A DNA stretch of 64,000 nt. It comes from Ignavibacteria bacterium. GTDB taxonomy: Bacteria > Bacteroidota > Ignavibacteria > Ignavibacteriales > Ignavibacteriaceae. The stretch spans positions 124,001-188,000 of the forward strand of contig JAUXVN010000040.1 in assembly GCA_030684555.1 (NCBI GenBank), in the 5' to 3' direction. How positions within the stretch are numbered: position 1 is the first letter of the stretch; each line of letters begins with the position of its first letter. This document shows, piece by piece, positions 39,914-48,336 of this stretch. The notes below the pieces were generated by a model. The model searched no databases and was not told where the DNA came from. It was given only the letters and a program-made list of their open reading frames with translations. A program made the translations under genes and the position numbers.

Positions 39914-40027
39914 ATGAAAGTGAGATCATCTGTAAAGAAAATTTGTGATAACTGCAAAGTAATAAAACGCAAAGGCGTTGTGCGGGTTATTTGTAAAAAT
40001 CCCAAACATAAGCAACGTCAAGGTTAA
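39914..40027 (+). CDS. rpmJ: 50S ribosomal protein L36
   Basis: 37 residues, read by hand because it is short: [20 protein letters not shown] and on, ending HKQRQG. Zinc ligands C11, C14, C27 and H32 are kept, so this is the zinc-binding form. CGGAG lies eight bases before the ATG. Position between infA and rpsM is canonical. Confidence 0.95.
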   Translation: MKVRSSVKKICDNCKVIKRKGVVRVICKNPKHKQRQG

Positions 40028-40047
40028 AAAAAGAAGGAGAATAATAA

Positions 40048-40431
40048 TTGGCTCGTATAGCTGGTGTTGACTTACCAAAAAATAAGAAAGTACTCTATGG
40101 TTTGCAATATATCTTTGGGCTCGGTCATAAATCCGCCCAAGATATTTTAGCAAAAGCAAAAATTGATGCTGATAAAAGAGTCTCTAATTTAACTGAAGAC
40201 GAAGTAGCCGAAATTCGATCTGTGATTACTGCAGAATATAAAGTTGAAGGTGCACTTCGTTCAGAAGTACAACAAAATATTAAACGTTTAATGGATGTTG
40301 GAGCTTATAGAGGCTTACGTCATAGAAGAAGTTTACCCGCACGCGGTCAAAGAACTCGAACAAATTCGAGAACCCGTAAAGGTAAACGTAAAACTGTTGC
40401 TGGTAAGAAAAAAGCTCCTTCTAAGAAATAG
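40048..40431 (+). CDS. rpsM: 30S ribosomal protein S13
   Basis: 127 residues. The start is TTG at 40048 with AAGGAGA upstream, giving [14 protein letters not shown]. The ending carries [30 protein letters not shown]13 contacts the P-site tRNA and the 50S bridge B1a. Confidence 0.95.
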   Translation: MARIAGVDLPKNKKVLYGLQYIFGLGHKSAQDILAKAKIDADKRVSNLTEDEVAEIRSVITAEYKVEGALRSEVQQNIKRLMDVGAYRGLRHRRSLPARGQRTRTNSRTRKGKRKTVAGKKKAPSKK

Positions 40432-40453
40432 TTGATAATCGGAGGATTATAAA

Positions 40454-40840
40454 TTGGCTAAAACCACAAAAAAAACTAAAAAGAAATCTGTAGTTGATGC
40501 ACATGGTGTTGCTCATATTAAGGCATCTTTTAACAATGTACTTGTAACTCTTACCGATATTTATGGCAATACTATCTCTTGGTCTACTGCCGGTAAGAAT
40601 AGTTTCAAAGGATCAAGAAAAAATACACCTTTTGCTGCTCAAGTAACTGCTGAAGCTGCTGGCAAAGAAGCTTTTGATGCCGGTTTACGCAAAGTTGATG
40701 TATTTGTAAAAGGACCAGGTTCCGGTCGGGAATCAGCTATTAGAGCTTTGAATACTGCCGGTCTTGAGATTATTTCAATAAAAGACGTAACACCGATTCC
40801 TCATAATGGTTGCAGACCACCTAAGAGGAGAAGAGTATAA
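40454..40840 (+). CDS. rpsK: 30S ribosomal protein S11
   Basis: 128 residues. The start is TTG at 40454 with GGAGG ten bases upstream. [28 protein letters not shown] and the ending [18 protein letters not shown] are diagnostic. Confidence 0.95.
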   Translation: MAKTTKKTKKKSVVDAHGVAHIKASFNNVLVTLTDIYGNTISWSTAGKNSFKGSRKNTPFAAQVTAEAAGKEAFDAGLRKVDVFVKGPGSGRESAIRALNTAGLEIISIKDVTPIPHNGCRPPKRRRV

Positions 40841-40855
40841 TAATGGAGAATTTTA

Positions 40856-41482
40856 ATGGCTAGATATACAGACGCAGTATGTAAATTATGTAGAAGAGAA
40901 AAAACCAAGTTGTTTCTCAAAGGACAAAAATGTTTATCTGATAGATGTCCTATTGAACAAAGAAATTATCCACCCGGACAACATGGTCTTTCTCGTAGAA
41001 CTAAAGTTTCTGAGTACGGTGTTCAGTTACGTGAAAAACAAAAAATCAAAAGACAATATGGTTTATTAGAAACTCAATTCAGAAATTATTTTGAAAAAGC
41101 TAATCGCCAAAAAGGTATTACCGGTGATAACTTAATTAAAATTCTTGAAAGTCGATTGGATAATGTTGTTTATCGTTTGGGATTAGCTCCTTCACGTAAA
41201 TCCTCACGTCAATTGATTGGTCATCGTCACATCATTGTAAATGATCACCTTGTTGACATTCCAAGTTATATTCTATCGCCGGGTGATGTAATTAAAATTA
41301 AAGATAAAAGTAAAAAATTAGACATTATTCACAGTTCTTTGAAAAGAACAAAAGATAGTCAGTATTCATGGTTATCAATCGATAAAGCTTCGCTGACCGG
41401 TTCATTTTTACAAGTTCCGGAAAGAGTCGACATACCTCTAAATGCAAATGAGCAGTTAGTAGTCGAACTTTACTCGAAATAG
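40856..41482 (+). CDS. rpsD: 30S ribosomal protein S4, zinc form
   Basis: 208 residues. The N-terminal zinc ligands C9, C12, C26 and C31 are present. The S4 RNA-binding domain follows with RLDNVVYRLGLAPSRKSSRQLIGHRHIIVND. S4 nucleates 30S assembly and in enterobacteria represses the alpha operon. Confidence 0.95.
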   Translation: MARYTDAVCKLCRREKTKLFLKGQKCLSDRCPIEQRNYPPGQHGLSRRTKVSEYGVQLREKQKIKRQYGLLETQFRNYFEKANRQKGITGDNLIKILESRLDNVVYRLGLAPSRKSSRQLIGHRHIIVNDHLVDIPSYILSPGDVIKIKDKSKKLDIIHSSLKRTKDSQYSWLSIDKASLTGSFLQVPERVDIPLNANEQLVVELYSK

Positions 41483-41517
41483 TATCTAGTTTTCGTAATT
41501 ATAAGAGGATTAAAGAA

Positions 41518-42513
41518 ATGAGTGTTTCATATCTAAAGATGCCAGAGGCTGTTGTTTTAGATGAGAGTAGTTATTCAAATACGTACGGAAAATTTCAATT
41601 ACAACCGCTTGAAAGAGGTTTCGGAGTTACGCTTGGAAATTCGTTAAGAAGAGTTTTGCTATCATCTCTTCCGGGTGCTGCAGTAGTTGCAGTAAAATTT
41701 AGTGATGTCCTTCATGAATTTACTACAATCCCCGGTGTAGTGGAAGATGTTGCAGAAATCATTTTGAATTTGAAACAAGTTCGATTAAAGTTATTGAACA
41801 AAAAACCAAACAAAATTGATCTCTCCTTCTCTGGTGAAGGTTTATTTAAAGCAAGCGATATTCAAAAAAGCAGCGTTGATGTTGAGATATTAAATCCGGA
41901 TTTACACATCGCAACTTTAAATAAAAATGCAAAATTTGATATTGAGATTAGAGTCGGTAAAGGCGTTGGTTATGTGCCTTCAACAGAGAATAAATCTCCT
42001 GATTATACTTTAGGATTTATTCCAATGGACGCGATTTTTACACCAATCAAAAATGTACGATATGATGTAGAGAATGTTCGTATAGGTGATAAAAACGATT
42101 ATGAAAAATTGAATCTTGAGGTATGGTCAGACGGTTCAATTACGCCTGATGATGCATTAACTCAAGCTTCAAAAATATTAAAAGATCATATTCAATTATT
42201 TATTAATCTTGATCTTGAACCGGAAGAAACTCCGGCTGAAACTCAAAAAGATACGGAAAAAGAAAGAATTAAAAAGCTTCTATTAACTAATGTTGATGAT
42301 CTCGAGTTGAGTGTTCGAGCACATAATTGCTTAAAAGCTGCAACTATTAAAAATTTAGCTGAATTAGTTAAAAGAGATGAAGCTGAGATGCTTAAATTCC
42401 GAAATTTCGGAAGGAAATCTTTATCAGAATTAACCGAAATTGTTGAAAATTTGGGGCTTGAATTCGGTATGGATGTTGAAAAGTATATTAAAGAAGATAA
42501 TGAATCCAATTAA
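41518..42513 (+). CDS. rpoA: RNA polymerase alpha subunit
   Basis: 331 residues. The N-terminal assembly domain has ERGFGVTLGNSLRRVLLSSLPGAAV. The C-terminal DNA-contacting domain (about 250-331) has LELSVRAHNCLKAATIKNLAELV and NFGRKSLSELTEIVENLGL. The length and residues are normal, so UP-element and activator contacts should be kept. Confidence 0.96.
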   Translation: MSVSYLKMPEAVVLDESSYSNTYGKFQLQPLERGFGVTLGNSLRRVLLSSLPGAAVVAVKFSDVLHEFTTIPGVVEDVAEIILNLKQVRLKLLNKKPNKIDLSFSGEGLFKASDIQKSSVDVEILNPDLHIATLNKNAKFDIEIRVGKGVGYVPSTENKSPDYTLGFIPMDAIFTPIKNVRYDVENVRIGDKNDYEKLNLEVWSDGSITPDDALTQASKILKDHIQLFINLDLEPEETPAETQKDTEKERIKKLLLTNVDDLELSVRAHNCLKAATIKNLAELVKRDEAEMLKFRNFGRKSLSELTEIVENLGLEFGMDVEKYIKEDNESN

Positions 42514-42530
42514 ACTGGTAAAGGTTTGAA

Positions 42531-43007
42531 ATGAGACATAGAGTAAGAGGACGTAAATTAAAAAGAACTGCAAGCCATAGAGCTGCGCTTCTTAAAAACT
42601 TATCGGCTGCGTTAATCAAAGCAAAAAGAATTAAAACAACTTTAGCAAAAGCAAAAGAATTGCGAACATTTGTTGAACCGTTAATTACTAAAGCACGTGT
42701 AGGTGATCTTCATTCACATAAGCAGATTATGGATTTGATTAAAGATAAAGATACTGTTAAAGAATTGATGTCTAATGTAATTCCTACTGTAGGAGACAGA
42801 CCCGGTGGATACACTCGAGTAGTTAAATTAGGTAGAAGATTAGGTGATGCTGCTGAAATGGCGATGATTGAATTAGTTGACTTTAATGAAGTTGCTAATG
42901 CTAAAGCTGCTGCTAATAAAGAAAAAAAATCTGCAAAAGCTGAATCTAAAAAGAAGAAAAACGAAGTTGAAGATGCAAATGTAGTTGAAGAAACTACATC
43001 TAAATAA
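42531..43007 (+). CDS. rplQ: 50S ribosomal protein L17 with C-terminal extension
   Basis: 158 residues; the L17 core (MRHRVRGRKLKRTASHRAALLKNL to about residue 122) is followed by a Lys/Ala/Glu-rich tail of about 35 residues ending VEETTSK. Such tails occur in the FCB group. L17 lies near the tunnel exit. A strong terminator follows, ending the ribosomal superlocus. Confidence 0.94.
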   Translation: MRHRVRGRKLKRTASHRAALLKNLSAALIKAKRIKTTLAKAKELRTFVEPLITKARVGDLHSHKQIMDLIKDKDTVKELMSNVIPTVGDRPGGYTRVVKLGRRLGDAAEMAMIELVDFNEVANAKAAANKEKKSAKAESKKKKNEVEDANVVEETTSK

Positions 43008-43028
43008 AGGATGTAAAATCTATTATTG

Positions 43029-43063
43029 AAGAGTAATCGGATTACCGGTTACTCTTTTTTTTT
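43029..43063 (+). terminator. Strong rho-independent terminator after rplQ
   Basis: AAGAGTAATCGG pairs with CCGGTTACTCTT over 12 bp (one G-U pair), loop ATTA, followed by a run of seven T before TCC. It ends the ribosomal-protein superlocus and runs to within a few bases of the ysxC start. Confidence 0.9.
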
Positions 43064-43066
43064 CCT

Positions 43067-43648
43067 ATGAATGATGAAATAGTTTTCTACCGTGAAATAA
43101 CAGATATTAAAAATCTTCCTAAGGAAGATTTGCCGCATATCGTTTTCAGCGGAAGATCTAATGTGGGAAAATCGTCAGTTATAAATACTCTTTACAAAAA
43201 AAAGAATTTAGCAAAAACAAGCTCTACTCCGGGTAAAACACGTGCACTAAATTTTTATAATGTAAATAATAAATACTATCTTGTTGATCTTCCCGGTTTC
43301 GGTTATGCAAAAGCTAGTAAAACCGAACAAGAAAAATGGAAAAAATTAATTTCGAACTATTTCAGCAGTTGTCAACATATTCGTTCGGTAGTTCAGATAA
43401 TTGACAGCAGACATGAACCATCTGTATTAGATTTGCAAATGTTCGATTTTGTAAAGCATTATAATGTAACACACATTCTTCTGCTTAATAAAGTTGATAA
43501 GCTTAAACAATCACAAATGGCACATGCGAAAAAAATGTTTGCTGCTCATTTTACGGATTTTGTATTTGAAGAAAACATATTTTTCTTTTCTGCAATAGAT
43601 GGAACCGGTTCAAAAAATTTAATGAAAATAATTAGAGAACTTATATAA
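43067..43648 (+). CDS. ysxC: Ribosome biogenesis GTPase YsxC/EngB
   Basis: 193 residues. GTPase motifs: P loop GRSNVGKSSVINTL, switch STPGKTRALNFY, G3 DLPGFGYAKA and G4 NKVDK. It helps late 50S assembly, fitting its place next to the ribosomal genes. The only ATG compatible with the family N-terminus is at 43067, three bases after the T tract of the rplQ terminator, with no Shine-Dalgarno sequence; a stop (TAA at 43034) closes the frame upstream. It may be translated from a leaderless or read-through mRNA. Confidence 0.92.
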   Translation: MNDEIVFYREITDIKNLPKEDLPHIVFSGRSNVGKSSVINTLYKKKNLAKTSSTPGKTRALNFYNVNNKYYLVDLPGFGYAKASKTEQEKWKKLISNYFSSCQHIRSVVQIIDSRHEPSVLDLQMFDFVKHYNVTHILLLNKVDKLKQSQMAHAKKMFAAHFTDFVFEENIFFFSAIDGTGSKNLMKIIRELI

Positions 43649-43740
43649 TTAGTTATCCGTTATTTATATTTGTTGATTATAGGTTCGTACCAAATTATAT
43701 TGAATACATAATTTTAAGTATTAATACGGAATTCCCTTAG

Positions 43741-45597
43741 ATGGAACCAAGGCAAAAAAAAAGAATTATTATATTTCTTATTTTCCCGCTCCTTATCTCA
43801 ATTCAATTTCTTACGGATGATTTAGTTTTTAGAATAATTGGAGGTCTACTCACCTTAATTTATGTTGGTTTTTTAATTTTTTTACGCGATTCATTAAGAA
43901 AAGAATATCATTTCCCGAAATCGGATGATGCTATCTCAAATGATAACTTAGATTCTTTCGCTGAGCCTTCTCATGGAGATGAATCTTTTGAAATTATTTC
44001 AAAAACTACAAATACTGATTTAATAACGGATGCAGATTTCTTCAAAACAGGAAAAAAAGAGCGCGTCCTTCTAATTCCACCCGATTTAAAATTATTATAT
44101 AATGATATTGTAAATGAAGAGATGCCTAAAGGTGTTGGGCATAACGATCAATTTACTTTTGTTTTAGAAAAACTCTTAATGGTAATCAAAGAATCATTTT
44201 CAGCATATACTGCAGTGTTTTTTTGGTATAATAAAAAACATGAGAAATTGTCAATAGAAAAATATGTTTCAAGTTCAACGGCAATTACAAATCAAAAATT
44301 AAATTTAGAAGATGATGTTCTAAGTAACATTGTAAAAAAAGAAGAACCGGAATTATTATCAAATATTCCGATTACATCAGAGCTTGATGTTATTAGGTAT
44401 TATACATCTTCTCAAGGTATACGTAGTTTCGTTGGAGTGCCGCTTTTCTTTGATAAAAATTTAATCGGTTTACTTGCGATTGATTCAAAACAAGAAGATG
44501 AGTTTGGAATAGAAACAATTTTTGCAATGGGAAGATTTGTTAGAGTTATTACAATTCTAATAAGTATGTTCGAACAAAATTATTCTGAATTTATTGCCCA
44601 AAAAAGATTGAGTGGATTATTAACTCTTGTCGGGCCCAATTCAAAATTTGAGGATGAAAAAGATTTAAGTGCTTCGATTGAGAGATTAGTGCAAAATCTG
44701 ATTGAGTGGGATGCTTTTTGTTATGTTCAATACAATCCTTTTGAGAAAAACTTTAAAACTAAAAAAGTGATCAATAAACGATCATTAAAATTTGTTGGCG
44801 AAAACTTGGAGGTCGATCTTCAGGGAACTTTGGTTGGTCGCTGCATTTTAACCGGTACTTCAGTAAAAATTGATGATACTTCTGCCGCTGAATATAAACG
44901 ATTTTCTAAGATTGAAGATGTCAGCTTTGACGGTTCATTTCTTGCGATACCACTTGTTTATCAGGAACAAAATTTTGGTGTTCTTTGTTTTGAAAGTTTA
45001 AAGAAGAATGCTTATACAAAAGCCGATGCGGAGTTTTTAAAAAACTCGACAGGAATAATTTCATTCATGATTTATTCAATAATGACCCAAAACATGCTGA
45101 AGAGTTTTCTTGCTTTAGATGTTGAAACAAAAGCATTAAATTCAAGAACATTCAGAAGTCGATTAGCATCTGATTTAGTAAAATCTCAATTGTTGAAAGT
45201 CCCCGGTTCGATTGCACTATTAAAAATAGATGATTTTTTGGAACAAGAATCTCTTTTCGGAGAAAATCCATATAAGATGATTATCACCACAGTGGCTGAT
45301 ATCATTTCTTCTGAAATGACACCACTTACATTATTCGGGAGATTAGACGAAAGATTGTTTGCCATCTATTTCTTTAATTCTTTCTCGAAAGATGTTTTCC
45401 TTTGGGCTGAAAAATTACGGGTAAGAATCGCCCGGCAAACAATTGCAGTTGTGTCTAAGCAATCCACTTTTACAGTTTCGATTGGGGTTGCCTCAACTTC
45501 TGATAAAACAGATGTTGAAGAAGTAATTCATAATGCCGATTTAGCTTTGCAAAAAGCTCTCGAGAGCGGCGGTAATAAAGTCAGAAATATTAATTAG
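43741..45597 (+). CDS. Membrane-anchored double-GAF protein with degenerate GGDEF domain
   Basis: 618 residues. Two hydrophobic helices (about 9-27 and 32-50) form an N-terminal anchor, then an acidic linker. Two GAF-like regions follow (about 135-280, with RSFVGVPLFFDKNLIGLLAID; about 300-450, with FLAIPLVYQEQNFGVLCFE). The last 160 residues have a GGDEF fold (ALNSRTFRSRLASDL, then LFGRLDERLFAIYF), but the signature is GRLDE instead of GGDEF. The last part, FTVSIGVAS and NADLALQKALESGGNKV, is preserved. It is probably catalytically dead or GTP-sensing rather than a c-di-GMP synthase. Ligand unknown. Confidence 0.75.
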   Translation: MEPRQKKRIIIFLIFPLLISIQFLTDDLVFRIIGGLLTLIYVGFLIFLRDSLRKEYHFPKSDDAISNDNLDSFAEPSHGDESFEIISKTTNTDLITDADFFKTGKKERVLLIPPDLKLLYNDIVNEEMPKGVGHNDQFTFVLEKLLMVIKESFSAYTAVFFWYNKKHEKLSIEKYVSSSTAITNQKLNLEDDVLSNIVKKEEPELLSNIPITSELDVIRYYTSSQGIRSFVGVPLFFDKNLIGLLAIDSKQEDEFGIETIFAMGRFVRVITILISMFEQNYSEFIAQKRLSGLLTLVGPNSKFEDEKDLSASIERLVQNLIEWDAFCYVQYNPFEKNFKTKKVINKRSLKFVGENLEVDLQGTLVGRCILTGTSVKIDDTSAAEYKRFSKIEDVSFDGSFLAIPLVYQEQNFGVLCFESLKKNAYTKADAEFLKNSTGIISFMIYSIMTQNMLKSFLALDVETKALNSRTFRSRLASDLVKSQLLKVPGSIALLKIDDFLEQESLFGENPYKMIITTVADIISSEMTPLTLFGRLDERLFAIYFFNSFSKDVFLWAEKLRVRIARQTIAVVSKQSTFTVSIGVASTSDKTDVEEVIHNADLALQKALESGGNKVRNIN

Positions 45598-45605
45598 AGG
45601 TTAAT

Positions 45606-46769
45606 ATTAATAATTGTTTTCTTGTTGTGTTGGATGGAGTTGGTGTAGGTGAGTTACCAGATGCAAATCTTTATGGAGATGCCGGCAGCAATACTCTTGC
45701 AAATATAGCAGCAACAATCGGAGGATTAAATTTACCCAATTTAGAAAAATTGGGGTTGGGTAATATTATTGATATATCAGGAATCTTAAAAGTGCCATCA
45801 CCGTCAGCAGCATTCGGTAAATTGGCAGAGATATCTAAAGGAAAGGATTCAACTACAGGTCACTGGGAATTAGCCGGATTACCAGTTGATTTTGATTTTT
45901 CTTATTATCCAAACGGATTTCCAAAACATTTAACTGACTTGTTCCTTGTTAAAACAGGGTGTGAAGGATTTTTGGGTAATAAACCTGCTTCAGGTACCGA
46001 GATAATTAAAGAATTAGGAGATGAGCACTGTAGAACCGGATTTCCAATTATTTATACTTCTGCTGATTCAGTTTTTCAGATAGCCGCCCATGAAGATGTA
46101 ATTCCCCTTGATAGATTAGATGTGATTTGTAAAATAACAAGGAATGAAGTATTAAAATTTCCGGAAGTTGTTGGGAGAGTGATTTCTCGTCCATTTATTG
46201 GGACAAGTGGAAATTATACACGCACGACCAATAGACATGACTATTCAATTGATCCACACGGTAAAACAATTTTTAATTTTCTTCAAGAAAATTCAATCAC
46301 AACAATAAGTATTGGTAAAGTGAGTGATCTTTTTAATCATCAAGGAATTGATTTGAAATTTCCAACAAAATCGAATAAAGAAGGTTGTGACAAACTTATT
46401 TCAGTATCGTCTAATTATAGTAACACCTTTGTTTTTACTAATCTTGTTGATTTTGATGTCTACTACGGTCATCGCAATGATCCAATCGGTTTTGCAAATG
46501 CGCTGAAACAATTTGATGAATTTTTACCAGGTTTTATTTCAAAATTAGATGAAAGTGATTTGTTAATTCTAACGGCAGATCACGGAAACGATCCTACAAC
46601 TCCAAGTACGGATCATAGCAGGGAATATATACCGCTGATTGTTTATGGTGAAATGGTTGATAGGAAGGATTTGGGTGTTCGTGAAACTTTTGCCGATGTT
46701 GGTAAATCTATCGGTGACTTTTTCAATATTAAAAATTCACTAACCGGGAAAAGTTTTCTTAATGAATAA
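45606..46769 (+). CDS. deoB: Phosphopentomutase, probable ATT start
   Basis: A DeoB-type alkaline-phosphatase-superfamily mutase that interconverts (deoxy)ribose 1- and 5-phosphates. Motifs: metal Asp in VVLDGVGVGELPDA, phosphorylated Thr in GKDSTTGHWE, metal ligands in DFDVYYGHR, ADHGND and TDHSRE. The first ATG-like codon is GTG at 45627, but that would leave only one residue before the metal Asp and delete the first beta strand. No ATG, GTG or TTG lies further upstream in frame. ATT at 45606 follows AGAGG by five bases and gives MNNCFLVVLDGVG, which fits the family. The gene precedes two microcompartment vertex genes. Confidence 0.85.
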   Translation: MNNCFLVVLDGVGVGELPDANLYGDAGSNTLANIAATIGGLNLPNLEKLGLGNIIDISGILKVPSPSAAFGKLAEISKGKDSTTGHWELAGLPVDFDFSYYPNGFPKHLTDLFLVKTGCEGFLGNKPASGTEIIKELGDEHCRTGFPIIYTSADSVFQIAAHEDVIPLDRLDVICKITRNEVLKFPEVVGRVISRPFIGTSGNYTRTTNRHDYSIDPHGKTIFNFLQENSITTISIGKVSDLFNHQGIDLKFPTKSNKEGCDKLISVSSNYSNTFVFTNLVDFDVYYGHRNDPIGFANALKQFDEFLPGFISKLDESDLLILTADHGNDPTTPSTDHSREYIPLIVYGEMVDRKDLGVRETFADVGKSIGDFFNIKNSLTGKSFLNE

Positions 46770-46822
46770 AAATTTTGAAATTGCGTACGATAATATTTTA
46801 TTAAAGGATTTGAGGTACTAAA

Positions 46823-47101
46823 ATGATTTTAGGGAAAGTAATAGGGACTGTTTGGTCAACAAGAAAAGATGAAAATTTAGTCGGTTCAAAGTTTTTAATA
46901 GTAAGGCAACTGGACTTAAAATTTAATGAGAAAGATAATTTTGTTATCGCAGTAGATAGTGTCGGTGCCGGAGAAGGTGAAATCGTCTTAGTTGCAACTG
47001 GTAGTTCTGCACGTCAAACAAGTATTACCAAAAACAAACCGATAGATGCAGTTATAATGGCTATAGTTGATAAACTCGACACCCCAAATCTTAGTAATTA
47101 A
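46823..47101 (+). CDS. Bacterial microcompartment vertex protein (EutN/CcmL, BMC-P) 1
   Basis: 92 residues covering one complete EutN_CcmL domain: MILGKVIGTVWSTRKDENLVG at the start, LIVRQLDL, then AVDSVGAGEGEIVLVATGSSAR and PIDAVIMAIVDKLD. Such proteins form pentamers that cap the vertices of icosahedral protein shells. It lies 53 bp after the phosphopentomutase, so co-transcription is likely. The hexameric shell proteins (BMC-H, BMC-T) that any shell needs are not in this window. Confidence 0.9.
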   Translation: MILGKVIGTVWSTRKDENLVGSKFLIVRQLDLKFNEKDNFVIAVDSVGAGEGEIVLVATGSSARQTSITKNKPIDAVIMAIVDKLDTPNLSN

Positions 47102-47118
47102 TAATTAAACCCAAAAAT

Positions 47119-47202
47119 ATGGAATTGAATAAAGAACAAATTTTCATTAACTTTCCACGCTTAAATGTTTTATCAGAAACGATTAGATATTTATGTATTT
47201 AG
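47119..47202 (+). CDS. Short ORF overlapping the second BMC-P gene
   Basis: 27 codons, MELNKEQIFINFPRLNVLSE then TIRYLCI, ending at TAG 47200-47202, inside the start of the next gene (ATG 47193). It has no clear ribosome-binding site. It could be a translational coupler for the second vertex gene, or chance. Low confidence that it is translated. Confidence 0.25.
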   Translation: MELNKEQIFINFPRLNVLSETIRYLCI

Positions 47203-47462
47203 GCAAAGTAATCGGAAACATCTGGGCAACAAAAAAATATCCGGCTGTCCATAGTCTTAAAATGATGTTAATACAGCCGTTAGATGCAGAACAAAATAAT
47301 TCTGGCGAACCTTTAATTGCAATTGATACTGTCGGTTCAGGACCAGGGGAGATAGTTTTCTACATAACAGCTTCTGAAGCGGTTATTCCTTTACCGGTAG
47401 ATTTTGCCCCTGTTGATGCATCGATAGTCGGGATAGTTGATAGTATAAATATTGAAAATTAA
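47193..47462 (+). CDS. Bacterial microcompartment vertex protein (EutN/CcmL, BMC-P) 2
   Basis: 89 residues, again a single EutN_CcmL domain: MYLGKVIGNIWATKKYP, MLIQPLDAEQ, AIDTVGSGPGEIVFYITASEA and PVDASIVGIVD. It differs substantially from the first copy, so this is an old duplication or two specialised vertex types, as seen in many microcompartment loci. It lacks a strong ribosome-binding site, and a 27-codon ORF overlaps its start. rpoD follows 19 bp later. Confidence 0.9.
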   Translation: MYLGKVIGNIWATKKYPAVHSLKMMLIQPLDAEQNNSGEPLIAIDTVGSGPGEIVFYITASEAVIPLPVDFAPVDASIVGIVDSINIEN

Positions 47463-47481
47463 AATAAATGAGGTAGTGTAA

Positions 47482-48336
47482 GTGAGAATAACTAAGCAAT
47501 ATACCAATCGGGAGAGTCAATCTCTTGATAAATATTTGCAGGAAATAGGTAAAGTTGATCTGTTAACCCCGGAGCAGGAAATTGAGTTAGCAATTAGGAT
47601 CAAAAAAGGGGATCAGTTAGCTCTTGAGGGATTAACGAAAGCGAATTTAAGATTCGTTGTGAGTGTTGCAAAACAATATCAAAACCAGGGACTTTCACTT
47701 GGTGACTTGATTAATGAAGGCAACTTAGGTTTGATTAAAGCCGCAAAAAGATTTGATGAAACTCGCGGTTTTAAATTTATTTCATATGCTGTTTGGTGGA
47801 TTCGCCAGTCAATTCTACAAGCGTTGGCTGAACAATCACGAATTGTCCGATTACCTCTAAATAGAGTTGGAGCTTTAAATAAAATCGGGAAAGCATACAG
47901 CAACCTCGAACAAGAATTTGAACGTGAACCTAGTGCTGCAGAATTAGCAACCGAATTAGAAATGGATGTTAATGAAGTAGCCGATACATTGAAAATTTCT
48001 GGGAGACACGTTTCAATGGATGCTCCTTTTGCTCAGGGTGAAGACAATAGACTGCTTGATGTTTTACAGAATGACCAGCAACCTTCTCCCGATTCAATTT
48101 TAATGACAGAATCTTTAAAACAAGAAATTGAAAGAGCACTTTCGACACTAACAGAAAGAGAAGCTGAAGTAATAAAACTTTATTTTGGTTTAAACAAAGA
48201 ACATTCATTAACTCTTGAAGAAATTGGTGAGCGTTTTAATCTTACTCGTGAAAGAGTTCGCCAAATAAAAGAAAAAGCGATTAGAAGATTAAGACATGCT
48301 TCACGCAGTAAGAATTTAAGAGCTTATCTCGGATGA
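47482..48336 (+). CDS. rpoD: Primary RNA polymerase sigma factor, short FCB type
   Basis: 284 residues from GTG 47482. Region 1.2 begins [20 protein letters not shown]. Region 2 has [20 protein letters not shown] and [16 protein letters not shown] (-10 recognition). Region 4 has [15 protein letters not shown] and [20 protein letters not shown] (-35 helix-turn-helix). The N-terminal region 1.1 is absent, as in the Bacteroidetes/Chlorobi group, and the length matches that group's housekeeping sigma. It overlaps the next gene by four bases (ATGA). Confidence 0.93.
   Translation: MRITKQYTNRESQSLDKYLQEIGKVDLLTPEQEIELAIRIKKGDQLALEGLTKANLRFVVSVAKQYQNQGLSLGDLINEGNLGLIKAAKRFDETRGFKFISYAVWWIRQSILQALAEQSRIVRLPLNRVGALNKIGKAYSNLEQEFEREPSAAELATELEMDVNEVADTLKISGRHVSMDAPFAQGEDNRLLDVLQNDQQPSPDSILMTESLKQEIERALSTLTEREAEVIKLYFGLNKEHSLTLEEIGERFNLTRERVRQIKEKAIRRLRHASRSKNLRAYLG

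Noticed and set aside
45627-45629. GTG as the start of phosphopentomutase
   Set aside because: It would remove the first beta strand and has no ribosome-binding site; the ATT upstream fits better, though unusual.
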